A DNA stretch of 62,524 nucleotides from Methylomicrobium sp. (GCA_018333785.1 JAGXSU010000174.1:1-62524), one strand, 5' to 3'; positions 28,299-38,227 are shown, counted from the stretch's first letter. Numbers and translations: made by a program. The notes: generated from the sequence alone by a model not told the origin.

Positions 28299-29321
28299 TC
28301 AAGCCCATCCTAAATCTTTACATAAGCTTATTCGGACGCCACCCTCTGGATGAGTAAAAGTGTAGATTTTTGTATTTGCACTTTCAAATATCAGTTTCTC
28401 TATTTCAAATAAAAGAAAATTATCTGGTTCTTTACACGCCACTATCTTTTGTAATTCAGGAAAATTATAGTATTGAAGTATTTCATAATCATTTTTCAAA
28501 GGATTAAAAAAATCAGGATTTCTTTCATTAGTCAAAATATATATATTTGATCCTTTAGGAATTATTTGAGAGATTTTTTCTTTAATTTTGTCAGGCTTTG
28601 TATCTTCATCGAGATGAGGAAACTTATCAGTCATGCTTAACATATCTCCACGTCTTACATGCATTGCAGTATAGTTCTTAAGCTGATTTCTGACTTGAGT
28701 ATATGTTTCTAATACACGTTTTGATGGAGGTAATTGAACCTTTTGCTCAGTAATCCCTAAAAAATCATGTAGATTATCAATTTTTAACCCAGTTTTGTTA
28801 TGTCTTATAATCAAATCAAATTCTTCATTTTCATTGTCCGTTATAATGTGATTTCGCTCTATCCAAAGAATCGACAAATCTTCTAAGTTTGTGACTTCAT
28901 CGTTTTCAACTGCCTGAATATTTATATCATTAATTTTAATATTTTTTAAATCTATATATTTGCTCCACGTAGTACTAATTTCAATATCGTAATTGTGGAT
29001 GCTATCAAATTGAGGTGTAAACACTAAAGGTGTTCTATTTAGATATATAGATTCCCTTATTAGCCAATTTAAAGCCTCTCGTAAATGATTTATTCCAGGC
29101 TTTGCTTCGATATCAACAGTGAAATATTTTTTTACTAAAATTTCTCGTGAGGGCTTTTGTTTATGAGCAGCTATAACTTTATTTTGATTAGCAAGACGTA
29201 TTTTAATTGTTTTTGAATCACGTTTTTTTACTTTAATCAAACTATATCCTAAAGCATGGATTATCTCTTTAATATTTTTAAGGAAAAACTCTCTTACCTC
29301 ATATAAATTATTTGTATTCAT
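28299..29321 (-). CDS. Unassigned protein with O-fucosyltransferase-like HVRRGD motif
   Basis: A 340-residue soluble protein I do not recognise at family level. The clearest feature is MHVRRGDML in the middle (near residue 219), followed by a segment predicted as strand-turn (NIYILTNERNPDFF). This pairing recalls the HxRRGD donor-binding signature of GT11/GT23/GT65/GT68 (GT-B fucosyltransferase superfamily). Its base composition is strikingly AT-rich: one sampled line at 28921 has 10 G/C in 60. Neighbours are a sulfotransferase and a TPR protein. A glycosyltransferase role is a motif-and-context inference, not an identification. Confidence 0.6.
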   Translation of the reverse strand: MNTNNLYEVREFFLKNIKEIIHALGYSLIKVKKRDSKTIKIRLANQNKVIAAHKQKPSREILVKKYFTVDIEAKPGINHLREALNWLIRESIYLNRTPLVFTPQFDSIHNYDIEISTTWSKYIDLKNIKINDINIQAVENDEVTNLEDLSILWIERNHIITDNENEEFDLIIRHNKTGLKIDNLHDFLGITEQKVQLPPSKRVLETYTQVRNQLKNYTAMHVRRGDMLSMTDKFPHLDEDTKPDKIKEKISQIIPKGSNIYILTNERNPDFFNPLKNDYEILQYYNFPELQKIVACKEPDNFLLFEIEKLIFESANTKIYTFTHPEGGVRISLCKDLGWA

Positions 29322-29367
29322 TTTTTTTACTTTTATTCTTTTGATTCCGATAATTTGATCCTGTTAT

Positions 29368-29961
29368 CTATTTAATTTTGTACTTTTTTAATCTTCTATG
29401 GAGTCCTTTAGATTTAGGATCTTGTTTTAAGCCACTTTCAATTGTCTTTATTGCTTCATCTTTCATTCCGTTGTTAATATAATAATCTGCTAATTTTGCA
29501 TAGGCTTGGATGTATTTCGGCCTAAGCCTAATGGCCTCTTTGTAATCCTCTAGAGCGCCAGGTTTCCCAAGTTTGACTAATGCTTCTGCCCGATAAAGTC
29601 TATTTGCAGCTAGGAGTGGATAAAAATCAGGGGTGAGTTTATTTGGATCGCCACTATTTGTAATTACATAATCGAAGTTTTTAATCGCTTCGCTATATTT
29701 TCTTCTACCCATGTCTTTCATGGCATGGCAAAAGTGATGATTGTGGTTTCCTTTGGGTTGTTTTATATCTGTTCGACGTAAATGAATAGCGTCCTCACTA
29801 TAATTGCCTGGGGAAAGTCCTTTACAAAAGGGCGGCATTAATGCTAAATCTTTAGCCGTAATTCTTTCTAGAGACCCGTCTTGTGCGTTTTGAGCAACTG
29901 AGCTGTTAGAGAATATTGCTACAGAAACAAGAAGTATGTTACGTAAGTTAAAAATTTTCAT
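29368..29961 (-). CDS. Secreted TPR-repeat protein
   Basis: A 197-residue protein with an N-terminal signal peptide (hydrophobic to about residue 19, then SSVAQ). The rest is alpha-helical with two to three tetratricopeptide-like repeats between about residues 85 and 190 (ANRLYRAEALVKLG, KYIQAYAKLADYYINNGMKD, EAIKTIESGLKQDP). TPR proteins of this kind often scaffold export or glycan assembly in the periplasm. The gene sits inside the glycan island on the same strand as its neighbours, 46 bases upstream of the HVRRGD protein gene. No catalytic motif is seen. Confidence 0.75.
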   Translation of the reverse strand: MKIFNLRNILLVSVAIFSNSSVAQNAQDGSLERITAKDLALMPPFCKGLSPGNYSEDAIHLRRTDIKQPKGNHNHHFCHAMKDMGRRKYSEAIKNFDYVITNSGDPNKLTPDFYPLLAANRLYRAEALVKLGKPGALEDYKEAIRLRPKYIQAYAKLADYYINNGMKDEAIKTIESGLKQDPKSKGLHRRLKKYKIK

Positions 29962-30027
29962 ATATATCTCGTAATTAAAAAAGTACTGATTTTAATCCAA
30001 TGAAAATCAGATTTATTTATTTTACTG

Positions 30028-31059
30028 TTAAATCGTGTTGGCTTTTAACGGTTTATGCGTAAGCCTACTTCTGACAGGTTTCTCAAAGAAATAAAATGAA
30101 CAACTGGCTATTAACAAAATAGACGCTATGGAAAATAAGTCGTAATAAGGCCAGTTATCTGTGTATCTTTTACAGAAAAAAAAGATCTGTTGCCAAAGAT
30201 ATATTGAGTATGAACAAACACCAAACCATCTTATAACTGCATTAGATAAAAGCACTAAAGTCCATGCTGGGGCAAGGTGTAATGTATTGATTGATATCCC
30301 TAAGAATACCGAAATTCCGATATATGATAAAAAAACCGATGTGGAGAAAGCCATAATCCCGAATGCACCGAGAAAAGATAAAAGAGGTAGGAAACTAGGC
30401 AGTTTTATTGGATACTTAGTTAACCAAAGAAATACTGAGCAAGAAATTAATAAGGGTAAAGCCGCAACTTCAGTTCTCCAGCCAAATACTGTTTGTGCTT
30501 CAGGCGGATAAAATTTGTAGAACACAAAGAACATTACACATATTAAAGCTAAAACTCCAAGTGCAAACCTAACAAAAGTTTCACCTATTTTTATAGCCAA
30601 TACACTCAGCAGTGCAAGTAAAAGGTAACAATGTTCTTCTACATTAAGAGACCAAATGTGACCTATTGGAACATATGATTTTGCAATGCTAATTTCTTCC
30701 GGATAATAAGTTCTTAGGAAAATAATTGAAGACAATAGTTCTTTTAGGTGGAACTCGTTAAAAAAGATCCAGCCACCCAGAAAAACAACCGTCAAGTATA
30801 GCCATAACACTGGAAGTATTCTGGCAATGCGCCTACGGAAAAACGTTGATAGTGGTACTTTTTGAATAAAAAGTATGCGACTCATTAAAAAACCGGAAAG
30901 AACAAAAAAGACGGTTACTCCAAATTCTCCTAAGAAATTAAATTTTTCACCTAAACTAGTAAAATGAGCTAACAATACCATAATAATAGCTATACCACGC
31001 CAGCCATCAAGGTAAGGTATATGTGTGGCAGATTGTTTATTATCTGAGATAATGCCCAT
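30028..31059 (-). CDS. Acyltransferase family 3 (OafA-like O-acetyltransferase)
   Basis: A 343-residue polytopic membrane protein with the acyltransferase 3 opening PYLDGWRGIAIIMVLLAHF (catalytic-type His near residue 32), RRIARILPVLWLY, and about ten hydrophobic segments. Such proteins O-acetylate periplasmic glycans using cytoplasmic acyl donors. No C-terminal SGNH domain is present, so it is the membrane-only form. It probably acetylates the polymer made by this cluster. About 270 bases without a recognisable gene separate it from the next upstream gene. Confidence 0.88.
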   Translation of the reverse strand: MGIISDNKQSATHIPYLDGWRGIAIIMVLLAHFTSLGEKFNFLGEFGVTVFFVLSGFLMSRILFIQKVPLSTFFRRRIARILPVLWLYLTVVFLGGWIFFNEFHLKELLSSIIFLRTYYPEEISIAKSYVPIGHIWSLNVEEHCYLLLALLSVLAIKIGETFVRFALGVLALICVMFFVFYKFYPPEAQTVFGWRTEVAALPLLISCSVFLWLTKYPIKLPSFLPLLSFLGAFGIMAFSTSVFLSYIGISVFLGISINTLHLAPAWTLVLLSNAVIRWFGVCSYSIYLWQQIFFFCKRYTDNWPYYDLFSIASILLIASCSFYFFEKPVRSRLTHKPLKANTI

Positions 31060-31328
31060 TGAATTTAATCTCTTATCACTTGAATTTAATTATCTATCAC
31101 TAAAACCTTGACAACGTTTGACAAGACTTGTCATTCACTTGGTAAAAATATTTGTTTGTTCCAATATTTGTTGTGGACAAAGAACATTCTTTTATATTTT
31201 TGAGTAAACGCCATCTTCTTAGATTCGGGTTTGTTAAATTTATCTGTTAAAAGCTTACTATCCCTTTTGTTCTGGGATTCTTAAAATTTAACCTAACCTA
31301 TTATAATTTATTTCATTAATGACGATAT

Positions 31329-32249
31329 TTAAGACGATCTATTAGATTTAATAATACCAGAAATTAAGCCTAAAAAATGCCATACAATCATTTCTTGCCT
31401 AAATGCAATATCTTCAGGCTTTTTGGTTAGATAGTAAATGCTTTTAATAATATTTTGAATGGTTTGGTTAATTAAATAAAATGGAATTCCAAAAATTTGT
31501 CTGCTACTTTCAAAGGTTGTTGATATTGCCATGTTTTCACTGCATTGAAAACGCCACCGTCTGAAATAGCTCTTTTTTAATCGAAATGACTCAACTTTAT
31601 GAGCTACCTTGATACTTGGAAAGTAATAAACCAAACGGTTATTACTTATAATTCTTTCAAACATCTCAATATCTTCACCGCCAGCTAATACATTTCCTTT
31701 TCGCCCTTTGTTTGTATCAAATAAACCATATTCAGTAAAAAGAGATTTTTGAAAAGCCATATTAGCACCGAAAGGCAATTCATCATTGATTGTCAATTGA
31801 CGTGGACCTGATGCATCAGTTTTTATAGCAAGAAACCCATAAAATATTTCAGTTAACCAATGCGGCGGAGGTGTTTCCCATTGCGGCGAAATGTATCCAC
31901 CGCAAGCATCGCAATTAAATTCTTTAATATTGTCATATATCTTCAGCAACCAATCATTTTCAGGCAATACATCGTCATCAGTAAATGCAATTAACTCTCC
32001 TCTTGCTGAGCTAATTCCTAGATTTCTAGCATAAGAAAGACCTTGTTTTGGCTCAAATTTGTAAAATAAATTGGGTATTATTTTAGTAAATTCACTTACT
32101 ATTTCCTTAGTATTGTCATTTGAATTATTATCCACGACAATTAATTCCCACTTTTCGTAGGCATATGTCTGTTTTGTAAGGAAAAGGAGGGTGTCGGCCA
32201 GCGAATTGGCTCGATTATAAGTGCAAATAACAACCGATATATTTATCAT
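31329..32249 (-). CDS. Family 2 glycosyltransferase
   Basis: A 306-residue GT-A enzyme. It starts ISVVICTYNRANSLADTL, has AFTDDDVLPENDW near residues 89-101 and LAGGEDIEMFERI for acceptor/metal positioning. It is of the same general subtype as the GT2 at 26.2-27.1 kb. It lies in the AT-rich part of the glycan island on the minus strand, with 146 non-coding bases to the upstream deacetylase gene. Donor and acceptor are unknown. Confidence 0.87.
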   Translation of the reverse strand: MINISVVICTYNRANSLADTLLFLTKQTYAYEKWELIVVDNNSNDNTKEIVSEFTKIIPNLFYKFEPKQGLSYARNLGISSARGELIAFTDDDVLPENDWLLKIYDNIKEFNCDACGGYISPQWETPPPHWLTEIFYGFLAIKTDASGPRQLTINDELPFGANMAFQKSLFTEYGLFDTNKGRKGNVLAGGEDIEMFERIISNNRLVYYFPSIKVAHKVESFRLKKSYFRRWRFQCSENMAISTTFESSRQIFGIPFYLINQTIQNIIKSIYYLTKKPEDIAFRQEMIVWHFLGLISGIIKSNRSS

Positions 32250-32395
32250 GTATTTTATGAGCGATTAATTTATAACTATAAAAATTAATATGAGCACTGA
32301 ATTCGATAAATCTCAGATAAAACTTATTAAAGATTTTGGCTTGTTTACCAGAAAAGTACCTTTTTTAAGCGTCTAAATTAACTGAGTATTTAATT

Positions 32396-33178
32396 TTAAT
32401 AAATAAATTCTTTTACTTTATTAAAGAAGTGACTGTAGTAGTAGTTAAGTATATAAGCCAAACTAACCTCATTTGTACCAAATAGTACCTTTTGTTTCAG
32501 TTTCCAAACGGAGTCAGTGCCATATACTTCAATTCGGTGCAGTATTAAAGGGTCTCGATGTGTATTATTAAATCCGGAACGAGTGGAACAAGCTGTTTTA
32601 AAACCACATTTCTTTACCAAATTCCTGGTATTTTCAGTTAATAGCCCATAAGGATAAGCAAAATGCGTACATTCTTTACCCAAAATCTCTTCTATTTTTT
32701 TTTTGGAATCGATTAGTTCCTGATAAGCTTCTGTATCATCGAGCAGATTTAATTTTGCGTGCGAGACTGTATGAGACCCAAACTCTATACCACACTTAGA
32801 CATTTCATTTATTTGCGACCAAGAAAGCATTTTACGTTCGGTAAATATCGAATTAGCTATTGCATGGGTTGTTTTACCGATTAAGCCAGTAGCTAGATAA
32901 ATGACAGCAGGAACTTTATAACGTTTAAAAATTGGAAAGGCATTTAAGTAGTTATCTTCAAACCCATCATCCAAAGTAATTAATGCAGCATTTTCTGGTA
33001 GGGTCAGATTATTAGTGTAAAAATCACTAACTTGATTAATATTTACTAGCGTATAGCCTGTTTCTAAGAGCATCTTTATATGCTTTTCAAGTTGCTCGGG
33101 TGAGCAAGCGTATCTCATTTCTGCAGTGTTAACTGGGTCAGAAATCATGTGATACATCAAAATGATAAAACGACTCAT
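32396..33178 (-). CDS. Polysaccharide deacetylase (NodB-type, carbohydrate esterase 4)
   Basis: A 260-residue NodB-homology protein. Visible motifs are TLDDGFEDNY (the Asp-Asp pair for metal and base), GSHTVSHAKL (the HxxxH metal ligands) and HFAYPYG. It would remove N- or O-acetyl groups from a glycan, implying an N-acetyl amino sugar in the polymer. No signal peptide is evident, so it may act on a cytoplasmic, lipid-linked intermediate. It starts 15 bases after the stop of a GT2 on the same strand. Confidence 0.87.
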   Translation of the reverse strand: MSRFIILMYHMISDPVNTAEMRYACSPEQLEKHIKMLLETGYTLVNINQVSDFYTNNLTLPENAALITLDDGFEDNYLNAFPIFKRYKVPAVIYLATGLIGKTTHAIANSIFTERKMLSWSQINEMSKCGIEFGSHTVSHAKLNLLDDTEAYQELIDSKKKIEEILGKECTHFAYPYGLLTENTRNLVKKCGFKTACSTRSGFNNTHRDPLILHRIEVYGTDSVWKLKQKVLFGTNEVSLAYILNYYYSHFFNKVKEFIY

Positions 33179-33193
33179 GGTTGACCTTAAGAA

Positions 33194-34129
33194 TTATCTT
33201 TTCTCTAATAGATGAACTACTTGGCGATAAAATCCAAGTGGTAACAATGCAGGTAGCAAATATTTAAGATCACATATCCGCCACCCTTGCATAAATAGTA
33301 TAGTTCTAAATAATTTTTGAGCAGATACCAAATCTCGTTTCCAAAATGCTTCAATCGCTTGATTTAAAACCTGATCATTGATCAATTTTCTTATCTCGTC
33401 TGATTTAAGCTGACTAAAAAAAGAAGGATTTTGGCAGACAAAATCTTTTCTTACTTGCCAAGCATCTAAAACCTGACGCCATTTAACGGATGATATTTGA
33501 CCTTGATTATGCCAGCGATAAAAAGCCAACACTTCAGGAACAAGAACAATATGCTGTGTAACAGCAGAAATGCGTACCCAAAAATCATAATCCATAGCGG
33601 TAAAACAGCGGGTAGAAAAGCCATTAACTTTATCTACAATGGGTCGTTTAACTAAAGCGGCATGAATAGGCCAGGGGCAACCCGTTAGAAAAGCATGATG
33701 AATATCCCCTGTTTCATAGGCGGGTGGAAGATACGGGGGGCCATTTTCACCATTTTCAATGATGTTTTGCCATCCGCAATAACTTAAATCGGCATTATTT
33801 AAAACCAACGCACTATAGAGTTTTTCAAGGCAGTCCGGCGCCCAGTAGTCGTCGGCATCAAGAAAGGCTATGAAATCGCCGCTTGCTTCTGTAAGCGCCA
33901 GATTGCGAGCAGGGTAGGGGCCTTGGTTGGTTTGTTCGAGTACTTTTAGCAACGGATATTGGCGAATTGCCTCTTGTATTATCGCTAAGCTGTTATCAGT
34001 TGAACCGTCATCAACGATGATAAGCTCTACAGAAGGATATGTTTGTTGAAATACACAGTCAATCGACGATTTAACAAAGGTCTCTGCATTAAAGCAGGGC
34101 ATAATGACAGAAATTAGAGGAGTACTCAT
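33194..34129 (-). CDS. Family 2 glycosyltransferase
   Basis: A 311-residue GT-A enzyme: ISVIMPCFNAETFV, ELIIVDDGSTDNS near residues 35-47, FLDADDYW near 91-98, then a C-terminal helical tail of roughly 90 residues. It overlaps the upstream GT4 stop by four bases (ATGA-type), so the two are translationally coupled. It belongs to the same transcript as the deacetylase that follows. Confidence 0.88.
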   Translation of the reverse strand: MSTPLISVIMPCFNAETFVKSSIDCVFQQTYPSVELIIVDDGSTDNSLAIIQEAIRQYPLLKVLEQTNQGPYPARNLALTEASGDFIAFLDADDYWAPDCLEKLYSALVLNNADLSYCGWQNIIENGENGPPYLPPAYETGDIHHAFLTGCPWPIHAALVKRPIVDKVNGFSTRCFTAMDYDFWVRISAVTQHIVLVPEVLAFYRWHNQGQISSVKWRQVLDAWQVRKDFVCQNPSFFSQLKSDEIRKLINDQVLNQAIEAFWKRDLVSAQKLFRTILFMQGWRICDLKYLLPALLPLGFYRQVVHLLEKR

Positions 34130-35271
34130 GGTTTGTTAACCGCCAGATAATAAGGTAACGCGTGGCCGACTACTTTGTTCCAGGTAAATCTTTCTGCAAA
34201 TGCTCTACATTCATTTTGATCAAACCTGATTTTGCCGGTTAGAAATGAACTTAATGCTTCTTGAATGTTTTCTACCGTTGGTTCTTCCACAAAAAAACCA
34301 CTGACTCCGTCTTCGATGGCTTCAACAGCGCCTGCTTGCCGAGTTGCAAGGGAAGGTGTGCCGCAAGCAGCGGCTTCCAAATAAACAATACCAAAGCCCT
34401 CGTGGCTGTCAGCTAATGTGGAGGAGGGCAATAGAAAAAGATCGCTATTCATCATAGCATCGACGACTTTCTGCGTTGATTGCCGGCCGATAAAACTGAC
34501 TTTATCGGCCAAACCCAATTGCCGCGCCTTAGCTTCTAATTGTGTTTTAAATTCGCCATCACCAATGACTGTGTAATTAAAATCGGTTGTATCCTTCAGG
34601 CGACTTAAGGCATCAAGCACTTTATCGACATTTTTTCGCAATTCGGATAGCCTGGATACGGTCAATAACTGAGGAATCGGATTGGCTTTTTTTACTAAAG
34701 GCATATCCAGAAAATCTTGACTGACACCAACTTGGGCAACGCGGGTTTTTCCCTTACAAGCCGGAAATTTATTCAGAAATACCGTTTCAGTATATCGACT
34801 ATTTGACAGTATTATTCGAGCAAAAGGCAGTGCTTTTCGCATCAAGATTGGCGTCATATATTTGCCCACTAGCTTATCCAAAGGCCCAAGTATCTTCGTC
34901 AAACGCCAAAGCAGCTCTATCTGACTTAGTCCTGGATTACCAACCAAAGGATAGGGGTTAAGAAAGTCATTGCCATGAATAGAAACTACCACAGGCTTAT
35001 CGGTTGCCAATGTCAGCCAACTGTGAGTTGCATTCATTACATGCCATGCGTCTACGGAATATTGCTTTAAAATGATGCTATCAAGCCGTTTTGAAAATTT
35101 AAGTACTGGACGAACTTTAATGTTCGGGATATCGATAGAAGCATGACGACTATGGACAAAGACAGTTACTTCATGTCCTAAACTGATTAGCGCTTTGGCA
35201 AATTCAATTGCATACGTTTCGACTCCCCCAATATCCGGAGGAAATTCTGATGTCACTATTCCGATATGCAT
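34126..35271 (-). CDS. Family 4 glycosyltransferase
   Basis: A 381-residue GT-B enzyme. Features are the N-terminal glycine loop FPPDIGGVETYA, an acceptor-domain SIHGNDF, the linker VSRLSELRKNVDKVLDAL and a donor-site SHEGFGIVYLEAAACGTPSL with the EX7E arrangement. It begins two bases after the stop of the 633-residue unassigned gene and overlaps the next GT2, so three or more genes here are read as one operon. Confidence 0.9.
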   Translation of the reverse strand: MHIGIVTSEFPPDIGGVETYAIEFAKALISLGHEVTVFVHSRHASIDIPNIKVRPVLKFSKRLDSIILKQYSVDAWHVMNATHSWLTLATDKPVVVSIHGNDFLNPYPLVGNPGLSQIELLWRLTKILGPLDKLVGKYMTPILMRKALPFARIILSNSRYTETVFLNKFPACKGKTRVAQVGVSQDFLDMPLVKKANPIPQLLTVSRLSELRKNVDKVLDALSRLKDTTDFNYTVIGDGEFKTQLEAKARQLGLADKVSFIGRQSTQKVVDAMMNSDLFLLPSSTLADSHEGFGIVYLEAAACGTPSLATRQAGAVEAIEDGVSGFFVEEPTVENIQEALSSFLTGKIRFDQNECRAFAERFTWNKVVGHALPYYLAVNKP

Positions 35272-35273
35272 AC

Positions 35274-37175
35274 TTATAGCCTTTTGCCAATGATCCAGCC
35301 TTTTGCTTCAATAGTCAGGGTTTCGGAATTAATCCGATTGTCTTGACTATCGATCCAACTGAGAGCGGTTTGATTGGGATGTATCCAAGTGACTGTTAAT
35401 CTTTCGGTTGAAGTATTGACCAGTAAATACTCAACATGTTGATTGTGAGAAAGGTTAGCTTGGAGTATTTCAGCATTGCTGACCATGGGCATCTTTATCT
35501 GCTCGTTGTAAGGAACGGCCTCTCCATTGGTTCCTAACAAGGAAGGCGCTATCCCAATCGCTAAATCGTGACAATGAAGTAATGCTTTAGCAAGCCATTC
35601 TCGGTATTTGTATTCCGGTTTAGCCAAACAGCGATAGTAGAGCGCTTCCATCCAGAAACCGGGTGCATACTGTTTCCCGGGTGGCAATTCCTTGTAACGC
35701 TTGATTAATCCACTTTCTTGAGTAAATGCCAACGCCATATCCAGAATGGACTCATCTAATTCACCTGGAAATGCTTTTGCATAACGCGCCAAGTCCATTA
35801 GATTAATGGTTTGGTAGTCAATCGCCCAAGTCCTTAGTGATAATTCCCTATCTATATAGCCATTAGGCATGACCAGTCGGGGGAACTTTGCCTTAATATC
35901 AGGTATTTTTTTTATTAAATAATCCGAAGCAAATCGTTTTATTGCTCGAAGTGGTAAAGGTAGTCGCCGAGCCTGCTCTGTCGGCAACATGGTCAATCCG
36001 ATTGCCCAAAAAAGCGGTTTGTAAAGCCATTCTGCTGTTTTTAACGACAATACGGCTTTTGTACTATTTAAAGCTGATGCAATCAATTCATCAAACTGAT
36101 GATCATTTGTTAACCGAGTATAACGATTCATTGCAATGGTCGAATCCAGATGGGTATTCAATACCAGCATATTGGAGATCCGCTTACCTAGCGTTGTATT
36201 AGGTATCCATTTAAACGGCCCTTTATCCATCGCCTCTTTGCTTAATTCCAGGGAATCATGTAAAAACCAAGCACCACACGTTAATTGATCGGTTGTTTTT
36301 GATAAAAATACAACCGCTTTTTCTAGCGCTACTTTCACATTGGGACAGCCAGTTCTGGCGTATTCATCCATCAATAGATGCACACCACTGGTATGAAGAC
36401 GGTAATGGCATTCTGAACTATCCGTCCACATGCCGTGATACCAGCCGCCATCCTCAGCTTGACGCTGCATGATTGACAGAACCAGTTGCAGCTGAAAATG
36501 CCTATAAATTGCCTTGCCGGTTGCTTTTTCTAGCCCTGAATAAACTGTATAGAGGGCATGGGCCTCATTTTCGGAAAAGCACTTTTTGTTATTTGGCCAG
36601 GAATAACGAAGATCATAAACTGCGCCATGGATTAAGTGGCGGTATAAATCAGCGGGTTTATTAATACAGGCGTGGGAGCCTAGTAGAAAAAAATTTTGAA
36701 TTTCTATCGGAAAGAATGAAATAACATCTTCTTCAGATAATGTACTAACAAGTTGCCACATTATGATGTCAGTAACTGAATCACTTAAACTGCTCAGTTG
36801 TATTGATACTTGCTGATTGTTTTCCCTCGTTACTTTATGAATTTTACCTTTCAACTCCTTTGAAATAGAGTTATCAGAATTAAGGATTCGAACTATTGGT
36901 AAAGCCGGAAGCCACAAAACAGGTTCGGATTTATCCCCAGGTGCTCCCAAGTAGCCACCTGATTTTATTTCCTCAAATGTATAAGGCATATCAATTAACA
37001 ATTTGATATTGCAATCACCAATAAGGCGAATAAACGCGCACTTCTCATTATCGAATTGATCTATTATAACCCGGTGACGATCAAAATGATGTATAGAACG
37101 GGTTGCATCTAAAACATTAATGGATAAAGATCTGTCAACGGATTTAAAAATACTAGATAGTGAAATTGAATCCAT
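35274..37175 (-). CDS. Unassigned 633-residue protein, alpha/alpha-barrel-like
   Basis: I do not recognise the family with confidence. The protein lacks a signal peptide or membrane segments. The central part (about residues 190-550) is helix-rich and includes QRQAEDGGWYHGMW and CHYRLHTSGVHLLMDEYA, reminiscent of the QxxDGGW repeats of (alpha/alpha)-barrel terpenoid-cyclase-like and six-hairpin glycosidase folds. The final 70 residues look like a beta-sandwich (EYLLVNTSTERLTVTWI). Such architecture occurs in polysaccharide lyases and epimerases of the heparinase type, so a glycan-modifying role is conceivable. It is tightly coupled to a GT4 downstream (two-base gap) and follows a GT2 upstream. 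Confidence 0.6.
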   Translation of the reverse strand: MDSISLSSIFKSVDRSLSINVLDATRSIHHFDRHRVIIDQFDNEKCAFIRLIGDCNIKLLIDMPYTFEEIKSGGYLGAPGDKSEPVLWLPALPIVRILNSDNSISKELKGKIHKVTRENNQQVSIQLSSLSDSVTDIIMWQLVSTLSEEDVISFFPIEIQNFFLLGSHACINKPADLYRHLIHGAVYDLRYSWPNNKKCFSENEAHALYTVYSGLEKATGKAIYRHFQLQLVLSIMQRQAEDGGWYHGMWTDSSECHYRLHTSGVHLLMDEYARTGCPNVKVALEKAVVFLSKTTDQLTCGAWFLHDSLELSKEAMDKGPFKWIPNTTLGKRISNMLVLNTHLDSTIAMNRYTRLTNDHQFDELIASALNSTKAVLSLKTAEWLYKPLFWAIGLTMLPTEQARRLPLPLRAIKRFASDYLIKKIPDIKAKFPRLVMPNGYIDRELSLRTWAIDYQTINLMDLARYAKAFPGELDESILDMALAFTQESGLIKRYKELPPGKQYAPGFWMEALYYRCLAKPEYKYREWLAKALLHCHDLAIGIAPSLLGTNGEAVPYNEQIKMPMVSNAEILQANLSHNQHVEYLLVNTSTERLTVTWIHPNQTALSWIDSQDNRINSETLTIEAKGWIIGKRL

Positions 37176-37213
37176 GAATTTTAATTGTTACCTATGACTG
37201 TAAATTTATATAA

Positions 37214-38197
37214 CTATCTATTATTTAATTCTCTAATGCTATCAGGACAATCACCAAAATTTCTGAAAAGATAATCAATTAATCCAGTCCGTTTAGCTTG
37301 CAAAACAGGTGAGAACCAAGTGATTTTCCATTCATTAATTGCCCACACAAGACTTTTTGCATAAGGGATATTTTCTATTTTAGTTGCTCTGAATTTAGGA
37401 TAAAAAGCCCTGAAAGAATCTTTAATTAAATGTAATAAGTCTTTTTTTGAAAGGTTTTTTTCAGCCCACAATAAGCGATTACGATAACTGAAATACTCCC
37501 TTAACGGTGAGCTTTCGCTTTCAAATGAAGCCCCAACTTTATGCCAAACGTAAGAAGAAGGCACCATCATACACCCATACCCGGCCCGAACTGCTCTTAG
37601 GCACCAGTCGGATTCTTCCCAAACCAGGAAAAAACGGGCATCTAATAAACCAACAGATTGGGCAACCTGAGCACGAAAAAAAAGTGCTGCACCACAAGCA
37701 TAATCAGTTACTCTATCGATAACTTCGGGCAGTTTTTGACCTTTATAAGGATAATCAAAAGTAAGTGTTTGTGAGTTCCACTTTGCGCCCGCGAACCAGA
37801 CAATATCGGGTTTATCCATATAAAATAATGTAGCACCAAATACGCCTGTAGCAGGATTTTGTTTTGCGGCCAAAGTTAAGTGGTCTAAAAAATCCGGCGC
37901 AACAATGGTATCGTTATTTAGTAGGAGAATAAAATCAGCATCTTTCTGAAGTGCGTAACGTATTCCAACATTATTGCCTTCAGCATAACCCAAGTTGACT
38001 CCTGTTTTCAGGAGGGTAATAGGATAACAGGGATGGTACATGTCAAGTCGTACCAATGAATCATCAGTTGAACCATTGTCTACAACCATAACATGAAAGT
38101 TAGGATATGTAAGTTTAATAATTGAATCAAGGCAGGCTAGCGTATCTTCAATTCCGTTCCAGTTAAGAATAACAATTATGACAAAAGGCTGATTCAT
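37214..38197 (-). CDS. Family 2 glycosyltransferase, rhamnosyltransferase-like
   Basis: A 327-residue GT2 of the WbbL/RfbF-like type: VILNWNGIEDTLACL at the N-terminus, VVDNGSTDDS, and LLLNNDTIVAP near residue 94 where the DxD-type motif is NDT, followed by the acceptor-side VWEESDWCLRA. These features are typical of rhamnosyl- and related transferases. Its start is 30 bases after the stop of wzt, so it is probably translated from the exporter transcript. Confidence 0.88.
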   Translation of the reverse strand: MNQPFVIIVILNWNGIEDTLACLDSIIKLTYPNFHVMVVDNGSTDDSLVRLDMYHPCYPITLLKTGVNLGYAEGNNVGIRYALQKDADFILLLNNDTIVAPDFLDHLTLAAKQNPATGVFGATLFYMDKPDIVWFAGAKWNSQTLTFDYPYKGQKLPEVIDRVTDYACGAALFFRAQVAQSVGLLDARFFLVWEESDWCLRAVRAGYGCMMVPSSYVWHKVGASFESESSPLREYFSYRNRLLWAEKNLSKKDLLHLIKDSFRAFYPKFRATKIENIPYAKSLVWAINEWKITWFSPVLQAKRTGLIDYLFRNFGDCPDSIRELNNR

Positions 38198-38227
38198 TTT
38201 TTGATTAGTTTGTTGAATTAAACGACT

